Part shown: positions 25,753-34,170 of the stretch, in pieces
Layout of the letters: every line of letters begins with the position of its first letter
Numbering within the stretch: the stretch's first letter is position 1
Assembly: GCF_036632915.2 (NCBI RefSeq)
Contig: NZ_CP155552.1
Coordinates: 124,001-188,000, forward strand
Direction of reading: 5' to 3'
From: Faecalibacterium taiwanense
Lineage (GTDB): Bacteria > Bacillota > Clostridia > Oscillospirales > Ruminococcaceae
Length of the DNA: 64,000 nt
The notes under the pieces: generated by a model
The model's database searches: none
Seen by the model: the letters and a program-made list of their open reading frames with translations, nothing else
What the model was told of the DNA's origin: nothing
Translations under genes and position numbers: made by a program

Positions 25753-25812
25753 CACATATTTTTAAAAAAATCATATTTTTTCGTGTCGTCCAAAATACAA
25801 ACGGAGATACGT

Positions 25813-25851
25813 AAAAATCCCGCTTTCCATTGAATAGAAAGCGGGATTTTT
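25813..25851 (-). terminator. Terminator of serS
   Basis: Perfect 15-bp stem AAAAATCCCGCTTTC/GAAAGCGGGATTTTT beyond the serS stop. Confidence 0.9.
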
Positions 25852-25892
25852 CAACCATTTATCCGAGCCTTGTGGAAAAGCCGGTCAATTCT

Positions 25893-27224
25893 TCAGCCCT
25901 TCTTGTGGGTGGGGACCATGACCTTCAGGCCGCCCATATACGGCTGCAGCACTTCGGGGATGGTCACGGTGCCGTCGGCCTGCAGATGGTTCTCCAGGAA
26001 GGCGATCAGCATACGCGGAGGTGCCACGCAGGTGTTGTTCAGGGTGTGGGCCAGATAGGTCTTGCCGTCCTTGCCCTTCACGCGGATGTGCAGGCGGCGT
26101 GCCTGTGCATCGCCCAGGTTGGAGCAGGAGCAGACCTCGAAGTACTTCTGCTGGCGGGGGCTCCATGCTTCGATATCGCAGCTCTTCACCTTCAGGTCGG
26201 CCAGGTCGCCGGAGCAGCAGTTCAGCTGACGCACCGGGATCTCCATGCTGCGGAACAGCTCCACAGAGTTCTTCCACAGCTTCTCGTACCAGTCAGCGCT
26301 CTCGTCGGGGCGGCAGACCACGATCATTTCCTGCTTCTCGAACTGATGGATGCGGTAAATGCCGCGCTCCTCGATGCCGTGAGCGCCCTTTTCCTTGCGG
26401 AAGCAGGGGCTGTAGGAGGTCAGGGTCAGGGGCAGAGTGGCCTCGTCCAGAGTCTGGTCGATGAAGCGGCCGATCATGGTGTGCTCGCTGGTACCGATCA
26501 GGTACAGGTCCTCACCCTCGATCTTATACATCATGGCATCCATTTCCGGGAAGGACATGACACCCTGCACCACGTTGCCGTGCATCATGAAGGGAGGGAT
26601 CACATAGGTGAAGCCCTTGTTGATCATAAAGTCGCGGGCATAGGCCAGCACAGCCTCGTGCAGGCGGGCGATGTTGCCCAGCAGATAGTAGAAACCGTTG
26701 CCGGCCACGCGGCCTGCAGCGTCCATATCGATGCCGTCGAAGCTCTCCATGATCTCGGTGTGGTACGGAATGGGGAAATCGGGCACCACAGGCTCACCAA
26801 AGCGCTGTGCTTCCACGTTGTAGGTATCATCCGGGCCGATGGGCACGCTGGGATCGATCATCTGCGGAATGGTGTACATGATCTCCTGAATGCGTGCGGA
26901 CAGGGTCTCTTCTTCCTTTTCCAGCTCAGCCATCTTGTCGGCGTCGGCCTTGACGGCGGCATTGTTGGCATCGATCTGAGCCTGCAGCTCAGCCTTCTGT
27001 GCCTCATCAGTGCACTTCTTCAGCTGGCCGAACAGGGGGCCGTTGGCCTTGCTCAGCTTGTTGCGGGCAGCCTTGAGGGCTTCCACTTCCTTCAGGCATG
27101 CGCGGTACTTGGCATCCTTCTCGATGACCTCGTCCACCAGCGGCAGCTTTGCGTCCTGGAACTTCTTCTTGATGTTTTCCTTGACAGCGTCCGGGTTTTC
27201 ACGGACAAATTTGATATCAAGCAT
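25893..27224 (-). CDS. serS: Seryl-tRNA synthetase
   Basis: 443 residues from the ATG at 27224 behind AAGGAGAG. An N-terminal coiled-coil arm (about 30-105, rich in Lys/Glu/Ala heptads) is followed by the class II catalytic core. Core motifs are motif 2 (SYSPCFRKEKGAHGIEERGIYRIHQFEKQE) and motif 3 (YLAHTLNNTCVAPPRMLIAFLENH), with the Ser-specific TSEHTMIG. Charges tRNA-Ser (and tRNA-Sec where present). Follows parB by 86 bases with no T-box visible in that gap. Confidence 0.96.
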   Translation of the reverse strand: MLDIKFVRENPDAVKENIKKKFQDAKLPLVDEVIEKDAKYRACLKEVEALKAARNKLSKANGPLFGQLKKCTDEAQKAELQAQIDANNAAVKADADKMAELEKEEETLSARIQEIMYTIPQMIDPSVPIGPDDTYNVEAQRFGEPVVPDFPIPYHTEIMESFDGIDMDAAGRVAGNGFYYLLGNIARLHEAVLAYARDFMINKGFTYVIPPFMMHGNVVQGVMSFPEMDAMMYKIEGEDLYLIGTSEHTMIGRFIDQTLDEATLPLTLTSYSPCFRKEKGAHGIEERGIYRIHQFEKQEMIVVCRPDESADWYEKLWKNSVELFRSMEIPVRQLNCCSGDLADLKVKSCDIEAWSPRQQKYFEVCSCSNLGDAQARRLHIRVKGKDGKTYLAHTLNNTCVAPPRMLIAFLENHLQADGTVTIPEVLQPYMGGLKVMVPTHKKG

Positions 27225-27310
27225 GATTGACTCTCCTTGCTCTATTTCGGTTCGCACAGAAGATCCCCTCCCCTGTGCCGTTCAAAGACGGTCGCCCGCC
27301 TTGGATCGCT

Positions 27311-28180
27311 TTATTCTTCGTTCTGGTACTGTCCCAGCAGGTTGGCAAAGGCCCGCAGCTGCTCGTCTGAATAGAAATGCACGGTCAGCTTGCCCTTGCC
27401 GTCGTGGTAGGCCACGTTCACCTCGCTGCCCAGCACCTGCTTGAGACTTTCTTCCACCTCCACCGGCAGAGTGCCCCGCGGCTTGGGTTCTCTGGGCTCC
27501 TTTGCGGGCTTTGCCAGCTTTTTGCACAGCGTCTCGGCCTGACGCACGTTCAGCTGGTTGTCCGCAATGATCTGCGCCGCCTGCTCCTGCAGCTCCGGTG
27601 TGGGCAGGCTCAGGATCACCTTTGCGTGGCCGATATTGATAAAGCCGCTTTTCAGCAGTTCCAGCACGTTTTCCGGCAGGTTCAGCAGGCGCAGGCTGTT
27701 GGCCAGTGCGCTGCGGCTCTTGCCCAGCTTCTGTGCCGCCTGCTCCTGCGTCAGGCCGCAGCGGGTCATCAGCTCCCGGATGCCGGTTGCTTCTTCCACC
27801 GGGTCCAGATCCTCGCGCTGCAGATTTTCCACCAGAGCCAGCTCCATGGCCTGCTCGTCGCTGACCTCCTTAATGACCACCGGCACATCGTTCAGCCCTG
27901 CCATGCGGCAGGCACGCCAGCGGCGCTCACCCGCCACGATGCTGTAGCCGCCGCGCGGGCGCGGACGCACCGCGATGGGCTGCAGCAGACCATGCTCTGC
28001 AATGCTGGCCGCCAGCTCGCCCAGCGCCTGTTCGTCAAAGGTCTTGCGCGGCTGTTCCGGGTCCGGTTCGATCTCACGCAGAGGCAAGGTGTCTACCTTT
28101 GCTCCGGACTCAAAAACCGGGGCGGCATCTTCAAACAGACTGTCCAGCCCGCGGCCAAGTCCTCCTTTTCCTCTTGCCAT
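27311..28180 (-). CDS. parB: Chromosome-partitioning protein ParB (Spo0J)
   Basis: 289 residues. N-terminal LGRGLDSLF segment that stimulates ParA, then the CTPase/ParB domain with GERRWRAC (about 88-95) and ENLQREDLDPVEEA. A helix-turn-helix that reads parS (LTQEQAAQKLGKSRSALANSLRLL) and a C-terminal dimer domain follow. Binds parS and slides on DNA as a CTP-loaded clamp. Sits 18 bases after parA. parS-like sites are at 29063, 29662, 31300 and 55565. Confidence 0.95.
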   Translation of the reverse strand: MARGKGGLGRGLDSLFEDAAPVFESGAKVDTLPLREIEPDPEQPRKTFDEQALGELAASIAEHGLLQPIAVRPRPRGGYSIVAGERRWRACRMAGLNDVPVVIKEVSDEQAMELALVENLQREDLDPVEEATGIRELMTRCGLTQEQAAQKLGKSRSALANSLRLLNLPENVLELLKSGFINIGHAKVILSLPTPELQEQAAQIIADNQLNVRQAETLCKKLAKPAKEPREPKPRGTLPVEVEESLKQVLGSEVNVAYHDGKGKLTVHFYSDEQLRAFANLLGQYQNEE

Positions 28181-28198
28181 TCATGTTCCCCCTGAGGT

Positions 28199-29032
28199 TT
28201 AATCTTCCAGAGCATTTTTCGTCTGCTCTGCGACGGGTGCACTTTTTCTGTGGGCCTTTTTGGGCTCGTGCGGGCGGTTGTTCTTGACAAATTCGATTGC
28301 CAGATCCATGTATGCTTCGCTGCCCTTGCCCTTGGGCTCATAGAAATTGATGGGCTGGCCGTAGCTGGGTGCCTCCGAAATGCGGATGGAGCGCGGGATG
28401 GTGGTCTTGTACACCTTGGAGCCGAAATACTTCTGCACCTGCTCCACCACCTGCACGGTCAGGTTATACCGCAGCGAGAACATGGTGAACACCACGCCCT
28501 CGATATCCAGATACGGATTGTACTTTTTGCGAATGGTCTTTAAGGTGCTGATCAGCTCCGAAAGACCCTCCAGCGCGTAATACTCACACTGCACCGGAAT
28601 GAGAACGCTGTCGCAGGCACTCAGGCCGTTCAGGGTGAGCAGGTCCAGACTGGGCGGACAATCGATAAAGATGAAGTCATAGTCCTTCTGCACCTCGGCC
28701 AGCGCCTTGCGCAGGCGGCTCTCACGAGCGGGCAGGTCGATCATTTCCAGACTGGCACCGGCCAGACGGGTGTTGGAGCCGATGACATCGGTGCGGTACT
28801 CGGTCTTACGGATGGCCTCGGATGCCCGCGCCTCACCGATCAGGATCTCGTAGGTTCCCTTTTCCACGCTGCGCTTCGGGATGCCGTAGCCGGTGGTGGT
28901 ATTGCCCTGCGGATCAAGGTCTACGATGAGCACCCGCTTGCCCAGCGCCGCAACGCAGGACGACAGGTTGACGGCGGTGGTTGTTTTGCCAACGCCGCCC
29001 TTCTGGTTCGCAATTGCTACAATTTTTGCCAC
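28199..29032 (-). CDS. parA: Chromosome-partitioning ATPase ParA (Soj)
   Basis: 277 residues from a GTG at 29032 with GGAAG upstream; the longer frame has no supporting site. Deviant Walker A KGGVGKTTTAVNL (about 10-22), Walker A' DLDPQGNTTTGYG and Walker B FIFIDCPPSLD. Dimerises on ATP, binds DNA non-specifically and, with ParB, regulates origin segregation and DnaA. The C-terminus has a short basic tail. First gene of parA-parB(-serS). Confidence 0.95.
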   Translation of the reverse strand: MAKIVAIANQKGGVGKTTTAVNLSSCVAALGKRVLIVDLDPQGNTTTGYGIPKRSVEKGTYEILIGEARASEAIRKTEYRTDVIGSNTRLAGASLEMIDLPARESRLRKALAEVQKDYDFIFIDCPPSLDLLTLNGLSACDSVLIPVQCEYYALEGLSELISTLKTIRKKYNPYLDIEGVVFTMFSLRYNLTVQVVEQVQKYFGSKVYKTTIPRSIRISEAPSYGQPINFYEPKGKGSEAYMDLAIEFVKNNRPHEPKKAHRKSAPVAEQTKNALED

Positions 29033-29062
29033 GCACAATTCTTCCTTCCGGGAAAATTTAAT

Positions 29063-29078
29063 TGTTCCATGTGGAACA
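29063..29078. promoter_or_regulatory. parS site 1
   Basis: TGTTCCATGTGGAACA, a near-palindromic 16-mer matching the ParB target (TGTTNCACGTGAAACA) at all but the centre and one arm base pair. It lies in the parA promoter leader. Confidence 0.85.
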
Positions 29079-29130
29079 TTCGCAGTCATGCCCGCCGGTT
29101 TCCCGTCCATACAGGCACCTTAACACCTAG

Positions 29131-29159
29131 TATAGCACATCCAAATCGGTTTTTGAACC
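29131..29159 (-). promoter_or_regulatory. Promoter of parA-parB
   Basis: Minus strand: TTCAAA, 17 bases, TATACT. About 100 bases upstream of the parA start, with parS 1 in the leader. Confidence 0.55.
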
Positions 29160-29271
29160 ATCTGAAGCGTTTTTCCGCTGGATTTTTAACTTTTAGAGGT
29201 GGGAAAATCAAAAACTGCACTGTTTCGGGAGACAAAACAAACGATTTTGAATGCGCGCCGGGAAGCTGGCT

Positions 29272-29430
29272 AGCCCTCTCAGTCAAGCCCTGTCGGGCTT
29301 GCCACCTCCCTCATAAGGGAGGCTTTGGCAGTACGGTAAAGTTTCTGGGCAGACCACAAAGCTTGCGGTTTCGCCAGAGGCTCCCTCTTTGAGGGAACTG
29401 TCGCGCAGCGACTGAGGGGCTTCCAATCGG
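29272..29430. repeat. R2 repeat, copy in the parA-noc gap
   Basis: Begins CTAGCCCTCTCAGTCA and contains CCTCCCTCATAAGGGAGG and GGCTCCCTCTTTGAGGG, closing with GTCGCGCAGCGAC. It merges into the FR 3' half at about 29400. Confidence 0.6.
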
Positions 29431-29660
29431 CGGAACACAAAAAATCCTTTAGCGAAGCGACTTGGATTTTTTGTATGGAGCCCAACAGCTTTGGGGTTAC
29501 TAGGGGCGAGCAGCCCCTAGTTCGTGCCTCCCGCGCCTCGAAAGTAGCGGGTGCTTTTCTGGTTCTCTTTTGGCACGCAAAAGAGAACGTACCCGGCGGC
29601 AATGCTTTAGCAAAAGGCATGAAACTTTAAACACGCGACTACGCTCTGCACGGGAGTTTC
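29400..29660 (+). repeat. FR repeat, copy 7 (3' half only)
   Basis: Has the GTCGC/GCGAC, AAAAAATCC/GGATTTTTT (29440s-29470s), CTAGGGGC/GCCCCTAG, CCCGC/GCGGG and TTCTCTTTTG/CAAAAGAGAA hairpins and ends in ACTACGCTCTGCACGGGAG. The two 5' hairpins are absent, an R2 element standing in their place. Confidence 0.78.
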
Positions 29661-29661
29661 C

Positions 29662-29677
29662 TGTTCCACATGGAACA
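29662..29677. promoter_or_regulatory. parS site 2
   Basis: TGTTCCACATGGAACA, the reverse complement of site 1, three bases after the noc stop codon. Confidence 0.85.
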
Positions 29678-29680
29678 ATT

Positions 29681-30478
29681 TTACCGTTCGGCGGCGGTGG
29701 TTGGGATGCGCACCGTATATTCGATATACCCGTCCTTCTCCTCCCGGTGGGCAGTGGCGGGCACACCATTATCGGTCATCAGACGGATGGCATGGTCGAT
29801 GGTGTTCACAAAAATACGCACATCCTTGACCATCGAGATGCGGTGCCTGCCTTTTGCAGGGGTGTTGAGCAGCTGTTCAATGTAGAGGTCGGTCTGCCGG
29901 GCGTTCATGCGGCGCTTGGCAATGTTGATCAATGCTTCACTGCGGCGGTTCTCCGGCAGACGCAGCACCGCCCGGGCATGGCGCTCGGTGAGGCTGTTGT
30001 CCAGCACGAACTGCCGCTGGTCGGCGTTCAGCTGCAAAAGCCGCAGCTTGTTGGCAAGGGTGGGCTGCGCCATGCCCAGACGCTTGGCGGCTTCGGCCTG
30101 GGTGCAGTCCCACAGCACCATCACATCCTTTAAGCCCTGCGCCTGCTCAAAGGGGTTCAGGTCGGCCCGCTGGATGTTTTCCAGCAGACCCAGCGCGGCG
30201 GTGCGCTCATCGTCGTAATCACAGAGGATGGCAGGGATGGTGTTCATTTTAGCAAGGCGGCAGGCACGGAGCCGCCGCTCCCCGGCTACCAGCTCGTAGC
30301 CTCCATCCGACACTTTTCGCACCGAGATGGGCTGCAGCAGACCATTTTCACGGATGCTCTGGGCCAGCGCAGCCAGCTCCTGCTCGCTGAACTCCCGCCG
30401 TGCCTGAAACGGTGACGGCCTGATCTGATCGATGGGCAGGAAATAAATCTTGCCCGCCTGCTTTTTGCGTTCAAACAT
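29681..30478 (-). CDS. noc: Nucleoid occlusion protein Noc (ParB family)
   Basis: 265 residues from the ATG at 30478 behind AAAGGAG. ParB-type N domain with GERRLRAC (about 70-77) and ENIQRADLNPFEQA, a helix-turn-helix (CTQAEAAKRLGMAQPTLANKLRLL) and a C-terminal dimer domain (KDVRIFVNTIDHAIRLM). Its place just upstream of parA and the basic start (MFERKKQAGKIYFLP) distinguish it from ParB. Noc blocks division over the chromosome by binding Noc boxes. One such box lies in its own promoter region. Transcribed after the rsmG terminator. Confidence 0.9.
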   Translation of the reverse strand: MFERKKQAGKIYFLPIDQIRPSPFQARREFSEQELAALAQSIRENGLLQPISVRKVSDGGYELVAGERRLRACRLAKMNTIPAILCDYDDERTAALGLLENIQRADLNPFEQAQGLKDVMVLWDCTQAEAAKRLGMAQPTLANKLRLLQLNADQRQFVLDNSLTERHARAVLRLPENRRSEALINIAKRRMNARQTDLYIEQLLNTPAKGRHRISMVKDVRIFVNTIDHAIRLMTDNGVPATAHREEKDGYIEYTVRIPTTAAER

Positions 30479-30524
30479 GGATACACGGCTCCTTTCGCGT
30501 GGTGGATGGGTTTTGTTTTTCACA

Positions 30525-30538
30525 TTTTCCCGGGAAAG
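30525..30538. promoter_or_regulatory. Noc-box-like palindrome upstream of noc
   Basis: TTTTCCCGGGAAAG, matching 12 of 14 positions of the B. subtilis Noc box ATTTCCCGGGAAAT. 47 bases before the noc start, so autoregulation is plausible. Confidence 0.6.
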
Positions 30539-30580
30539 CGTGGAAAACTCAGGCTTCAGGCACAGTGTATCACACAAATA

Positions 30581-30615
30581 AAAACCCTGCCAGAAGTTTC
30601 GTTCGGCAGGGTTTT
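30581..30615 (-). terminator. Terminator after rsmG
   Basis: AAAACCCTGCC/GGCAGGGTTTT. Ends the mnmE-mnmG-prdX-rsmG transcript before noc. Confidence 0.85.
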
Positions 30616-30637
30616 ACAAAATTCTATCGATATTTCG

Positions 30638-31345
30638 TTATTTCAACGGGCTTTTCGCAATTTTTCCGCCGTTTCTGGGGTAGGCTGTCGGAGTCTGCGA
30701 AATCTTTTTGCACAGGATCAGGGTGCGGGTGTCGCCGCCCGGAAGGTGCAGAGTGCGGGTCTCTTTGTACTCGCCGCCCAGCTTTTTGATGGCACCGCGC
30801 GCTGCGGCCAGTTCTTCCTCACCGGAAGAGCCCTTCATGGCAAGGAAGTTTCCGCCTACCTTTACCAGCGGCAGGCAGTATTCGGCCAGCATGGGCAGCG
30901 CAGCCACAGCCCGGGCAGATGCCAGATCAAACTGTTCACGCCACGCCTTGCGGGCGGCTTCCTCGGCGCGCTCCTTTGCAAACTCCACGCCGGTCAAACC
31001 CAGCTGGGCACAGGCGTACTTCAAAAACTCCACCCGCTTGCCGGTGGGCTCCATCAGGGTCAGCTCCAGTTCCGGCTTGTAGATTTTGGTCACGATGCCC
31101 GGGAAGCCTGCGCCTGCGCCCACATCCACCATGCGGCCCGCCACTTCCGGCTGGCTGGCAAACAGCAGGCTGTCGAGGAAGTGCTTATCCTCGATCCCCT
31201 CGGGGTCGGTGATAGCGGTCAGGTTGACCTTCTGGTTGTAGTCCACCAGAATTTCGGCAAAGGCATCCAGCTGGTCCAGCTGGGTGCCGGTGAGAGTGAT
31301 GTTCCATGTGGAACATTTTGCTTCAAGGCGCGGTTTATCGATCAT
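30638..31345 (-). CDS. rsmG: 16S rRNA (guanine527-N7)-methyltransferase RsmG (GidB)
   Basis: 235 residues. SAM-dependent Rossmann fold with motif I VDVGAGAGFPGIVTKI (about 74-89), LMEPTGKRVEFLKY (motif II) and a motif III/IV region RAVAALPMLAEYCLPLVKVGG. Methylates G527 of 16S rRNA near the decoding site. A parS-like site is embedded in its codons 9-14. AGGAAAACC precedes the ATG. Follows the deacylase gene by 19 bases. Confidence 0.94.
   Translation of the reverse strand: MIDKPRLEAKCSTWNITLTGTQLDQLDAFAEILVDYNQKVNLTAITDPEGIEDKHFLDSLLFASQPEVAGRMVDVGAGAGFPGIVTKIYKPELELTLMEPTGKRVEFLKYACAQLGLTGVEFAKERAEEAARKAWREQFDLASARAVAALPMLAEYCLPLVKVGGNFLAMKGSSGEEELAAARGAIKKLGGEYKETRTLHLPGGDTRTLILCKKISQTPTAYPRNGGKIAKSPLK
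31300..31315. promoter_or_regulatory. parS site 3, inside rsmG
   Basis: TGTTCCATGTGGAACA, identical to site 1 and lying within coding sequence (residues KCSTWNI), as is usual for many parS sites. Confidence 0.85.
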
Positions 31346-31364
31346 ACGCAGGTTTTCCTTTCTG

Positions 31365-31922
31365 TTATTCGCCGGTCAAGTGAACAAAGATCGGCTCGTG
31401 ATGCACGGCAGGCAGGAAAGTTTCCAGCACATCTGCCGTTCGCAGCTTGAGCGAGGAGGTGTTGATGCAGGGGTGGCAGCCGAGGTACTCCCCTGCCTTT
31501 ATGTCCTCATCCATCAGCAGCTGCACCTTATTTTCAGCATCATTGGCAAGGCCCATAATGGAGGAGGAGCCGGGCGTGCAGTCCAGATACTGCTCCATAT
31601 CCTCGGGCGAGGCAAAGCTCAGGCGGGCAATGCCCAGCTGATGGGAAAGCTCTTTGGTTTTGAAGGGCTTGTCCCCGGGCATCATGAGCAGATAGAAGTT
31701 CGTCTTCTGCCGGTTGCACAGGAACAGGTTCTTGCAGACGGTGGCATTCAGGCAGGCATCGATCACATGGCAGTCCTCCATGGTGTCGGCCTTCATCCAG
31801 CCGTGGTCGGTGCGCCAGAATTGGATGCCCAGCTTGTCCAGCAGGTCATAGGTACGGATCTCTTTTTCCAGCCGCCCGGTGCAGTCGGCAGGACGGCCCT
31901 CGTAAAGCTTCAGTTCTTCCAT
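31365..31922 (-). CDS. Prolyl-tRNA deacylase, YbaK/PrdX-like editing domain
   Basis: 185 residues from the ATG at 31922 (GAGGAAAAT upstream). Single-domain member of the YbaK/INS fold: a Lys-containing strand NFYLLMMPGDKPFKTKEL (about 86-103), LSFASPEDMEQYLDCTPGSSSIMGL, and VQLLMDEDIKAGEYLGCHPCINTSSLKL. These proteins hydrolyse Ala (or Cys) wrongly attached to tRNA-Pro. It starts one base after the mnmG stop, so they are translationally linked. Confidence 0.85.
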   Translation of the reverse strand: MEELKLYEGRPADCTGRLEKEIRTYDLLDKLGIQFWRTDHGWMKADTMEDCHVIDACLNATVCKNLFLCNRQKTNFYLLMMPGDKPFKTKELSHQLGIARLSFASPEDMEQYLDCTPGSSSIMGLANDAENKVQLLMDEDIKAGEYLGCHPCINTSSLKLRTADVLETFLPAVHHEPIFVHLTGE

Positions 31923-31923
31923 T

Positions 31924-33795
31924 TTATTTTCCTCTCGCTGCCAGTGCAATGCTCAGCTGCGCCACATCGGAGGGCGATACGCCCGGGATGCGCCCCGCCT
32001 GACCGAGGTTCTTCGGCCGGATGCGGGCCAGCTTTTCGCGGGCTTCCAGCGTCAGGCCGGTCAGGTCGGAATATTCAAAATCATCCGGGATCAGGGTCTT
32101 TTCGTGCCGGGCCACGTCCCGGATCATCCGATCCTGCCGGGCAATGTAGCCCGCATACTTGATCTCGGTCTCCAGCCGTTCGGCCAGCATGGGGGTGATC
32201 TGCTCGCCCCAGCCGATGACACCGGCCAGCAGCGGATAGCTGATCTCCGGGCGGCGCAGCAGCTCTTCCGCAATGCCGCCCTCGGCAGCAGGGGCAAGAC
32301 CGGCCGCTTCCATGGCGGTGCGCAGGTCTGCGGTGCGCAGATGCGTCTCGTGCAGGCGGCGGCGCTCCGCTTCCAGAATGCTCTGGGTGTGCTGGTACTT
32401 GGCCCAGCGGTCATCCTGCACAAGGCCGTATTCCCTGCCGATGGGGGTCAGCCGCTGGTCAGCGTTGTCCTGACGCAGGGTCAGGCGGTACTCGCTGCGG
32501 CTGGTCATCATGCGGTAGGGGTCCATGACCCCTTTGGTGACCAGATCGTCCACCAGCGTGCCCAGATAGCTGGTGTGGCGCGGCAGAATGAGCTGCTCTT
32601 TGCCCAGCGCATTGCGGGCGGCGTTCAGTCCGGCCAGCAGGCCCTGGGCGGCGGCTTCCTCGTAGCCGGAGGTGCCGTTGAACTGACCCGCACCGTACAG
32701 TCCCCGTACCACCTTGCTTTCCAGCGTGGCTTCCAGACTGGTGGGGTCCACGCAGTCGTACTCGATGGCGTAGGCCGGGCGCATGATCTCGATGTGTTCA
32801 AACCCTTTGATGCTGCGGTAGAAGGCGTTCTGCACATCCTCCGGCAGGCTGCTGGAGGCTCCCTGCAGATACATCTCTTCGGTGTTCTCGCCGCAGGGTT
32901 CCACAAAAATGGGGTGGCGGTCCTTGCCCGCAAAGCGCACCACCTTATCCTCAATGGAGGGGCAGTAGCGCGGGCCAACACCCTCGATCATGCCGCCATA
33001 GAGCGGGCTGCGCTGGATGTTATCCAGAATGATCCTGTGGGTCTCGGGGTTGGTGTAGGCGATCCAGCACTCCACCTTGTTGTGCATGGGTGCATCGGTC
33101 ATAAAGCTGAAGGGCTGTAGCTCATTGTCCGGATCGCCGGGCTGGCATTCCAGCTTGGAAAAATCGATGCTGCGGCGGTGCACCCGGGCAGGGGTGCCGG
33201 TCTTGAACCGGCGCAGCGGCAGCCCGGCAGCCTTCAGGCTGTCGGTCAGGGCGTTAGCGGCGTGCATCCCGTCCGGGCCGGAGGCGTACCACGCATCGCC
33301 CACAAAAATTTTGCCGCCAAGGTTCGTGCCGGTGGCAATGACCACGCACTTGGCGCTGTATTCCCCGTTCAGCTGGGTCACAACGCCCTTCACACGGCCG
33401 TTCTCGGTCTCGATGCTCACAACCTCAGCCTGATGGATGGCAAGGCCGGGCGTGAGTTCCAATGCATGCTTCATATATTCATGGTAGCGCTTGCGGTCGG
33501 TCTGCACACGCAGGGCGTGCACCGCCGGGCCTTTGCCCTTGTTGAGCATCCGGCTCTGCAGATAGGTGGCATCTGCAGCAAGGCCCATCACGCCGCCAAG
33601 CGCATCCAATTCACGTACCAGCGTGCCTTTTGCCGTGCCGCCAATGCTGGGGTTGCAGGGCATGTTGCCAATGGCATCCAGACTCATGGTAAACACGGCC
33701 GTTCTCGCGCCCAGCGTTGCGGCGGCGTGAGCTGCCTCGATACCAGCGTGGCCGGCACCGATGACGATAACGTCATAATCTCCTAAGTGGTTCAT
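31924..33795 (-). CDS. mnmG: tRNA uridine 5-carboxymethylaminomethyl modification enzyme MnmG (GidA)
   Basis: 623 residues from the ATG at 33795 behind GAGGAAA. FAD-binding VIVIGAGHAGIEAAHAA (about 9-25), the conserved NPSIGGTAKGTLVRELDALGG, the CXXGT-type segment VVIATGTNLGGKIFVG, and the C-terminal helical domain that binds MnmE (about 550-623). Together with MnmE it installs cmnm5 at wobble uridines of several tRNAs. The longer upstream frame is not supported by a ribosome site. About 375 bases of repeat sequence separate it from mnmE. Confidence 0.95.
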   Translation of the reverse strand: MNHLGDYDVIVIGAGHAGIEAAHAAATLGARTAVFTMSLDAIGNMPCNPSIGGTAKGTLVRELDALGGVMGLAADATYLQSRMLNKGKGPAVHALRVQTDRKRYHEYMKHALELTPGLAIHQAEVVSIETENGRVKGVVTQLNGEYSAKCVVIATGTNLGGKIFVGDAWYASGPDGMHAANALTDSLKAAGLPLRRFKTGTPARVHRRSIDFSKLECQPGDPDNELQPFSFMTDAPMHNKVECWIAYTNPETHRIILDNIQRSPLYGGMIEGVGPRYCPSIEDKVVRFAGKDRHPIFVEPCGENTEEMYLQGASSSLPEDVQNAFYRSIKGFEHIEIMRPAYAIEYDCVDPTSLEATLESKVVRGLYGAGQFNGTSGYEEAAAQGLLAGLNAARNALGKEQLILPRHTSYLGTLVDDLVTKGVMDPYRMMTSRSEYRLTLRQDNADQRLTPIGREYGLVQDDRWAKYQHTQSILEAERRRLHETHLRTADLRTAMEAAGLAPAAEGGIAEELLRRPEISYPLLAGVIGWGEQITPMLAERLETEIKYAGYIARQDRMIRDVARHEKTLIPDDFEYSDLTGLTLEAREKLARIRPKNLGQAGRIPGVSPSDVAQLSIALAARGK

Positions 33796-33819
33796 ATACT
33801 TTCGGGTTTCCTCTAACAA

Positions 33820-33991
33820 ATGATTTAAAATGCCCTCCGTTTCACTCTGGGCATATTCAGCGGAAATACTATTTATATTTTGTAAATTGGAAAAATCTGC
33901 GGATTTTTCCAATTTACTTTTTCACAAAAAGGGGTCATAACGGGAAACGGCAGCTGCCGCGCTGGTTTCCTGCGGAAACGATTGCGTGGCG
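33820..33991 (+). repeat. FR repeat, copy 4 (5' half)
   Basis: Hairpin 1 is ATGCCC/GGGCAT (33830-33835, 33849-33854). Hairpin 2 is a perfect 16-bp stem (33882-33897 with 33902-33917) around TGCG, then TTTTTCAC and the TCATAACGGGAAACGGCA block. The 3' half is missing; an R2 element follows. Confidence 0.8.
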
Positions 33992-34143
33992 GGCAAGCAT
34001 CCTAGCCCTCTCCGTCATGGCTTACGCCATGCCACCTCTCCCAAAGGGAGAGGCCTTGGCAAAGAGATGAAGTTTGCGTGGACTGCCAAAGGCTCTCCCT
34101 TTGAGCTGGCGCGTTAGCGCCTGAGAGGGCTAGGATGCTTGCC
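33992..34143. mobile_element. MITE-like R2 element with 21-bp perfect terminal inverted repeats
   Basis: The ends (33992-34012 and 34123-34143) are exact reverse complements over 21 bases, centred on CTAGCCCTCTC. Inside are an ATGGC/GCCAT hairpin, CTCTCCC/GGGAGAG pairings and GGCGCGTTAGCGCC. It is 152 bases long with no ORF. It sits between mnmE and mnmG, directly after FR copy 4. Confidence 0.7.
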
Positions 34144-34170
34144 TGGGAGCAAACTCCCCCCTTCGCAGGA

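Noticed and set aside
27225..27310. T-box ahead of serS
   Set aside because: Only 86 bases, with no AGGGTGGNACCGCG element.
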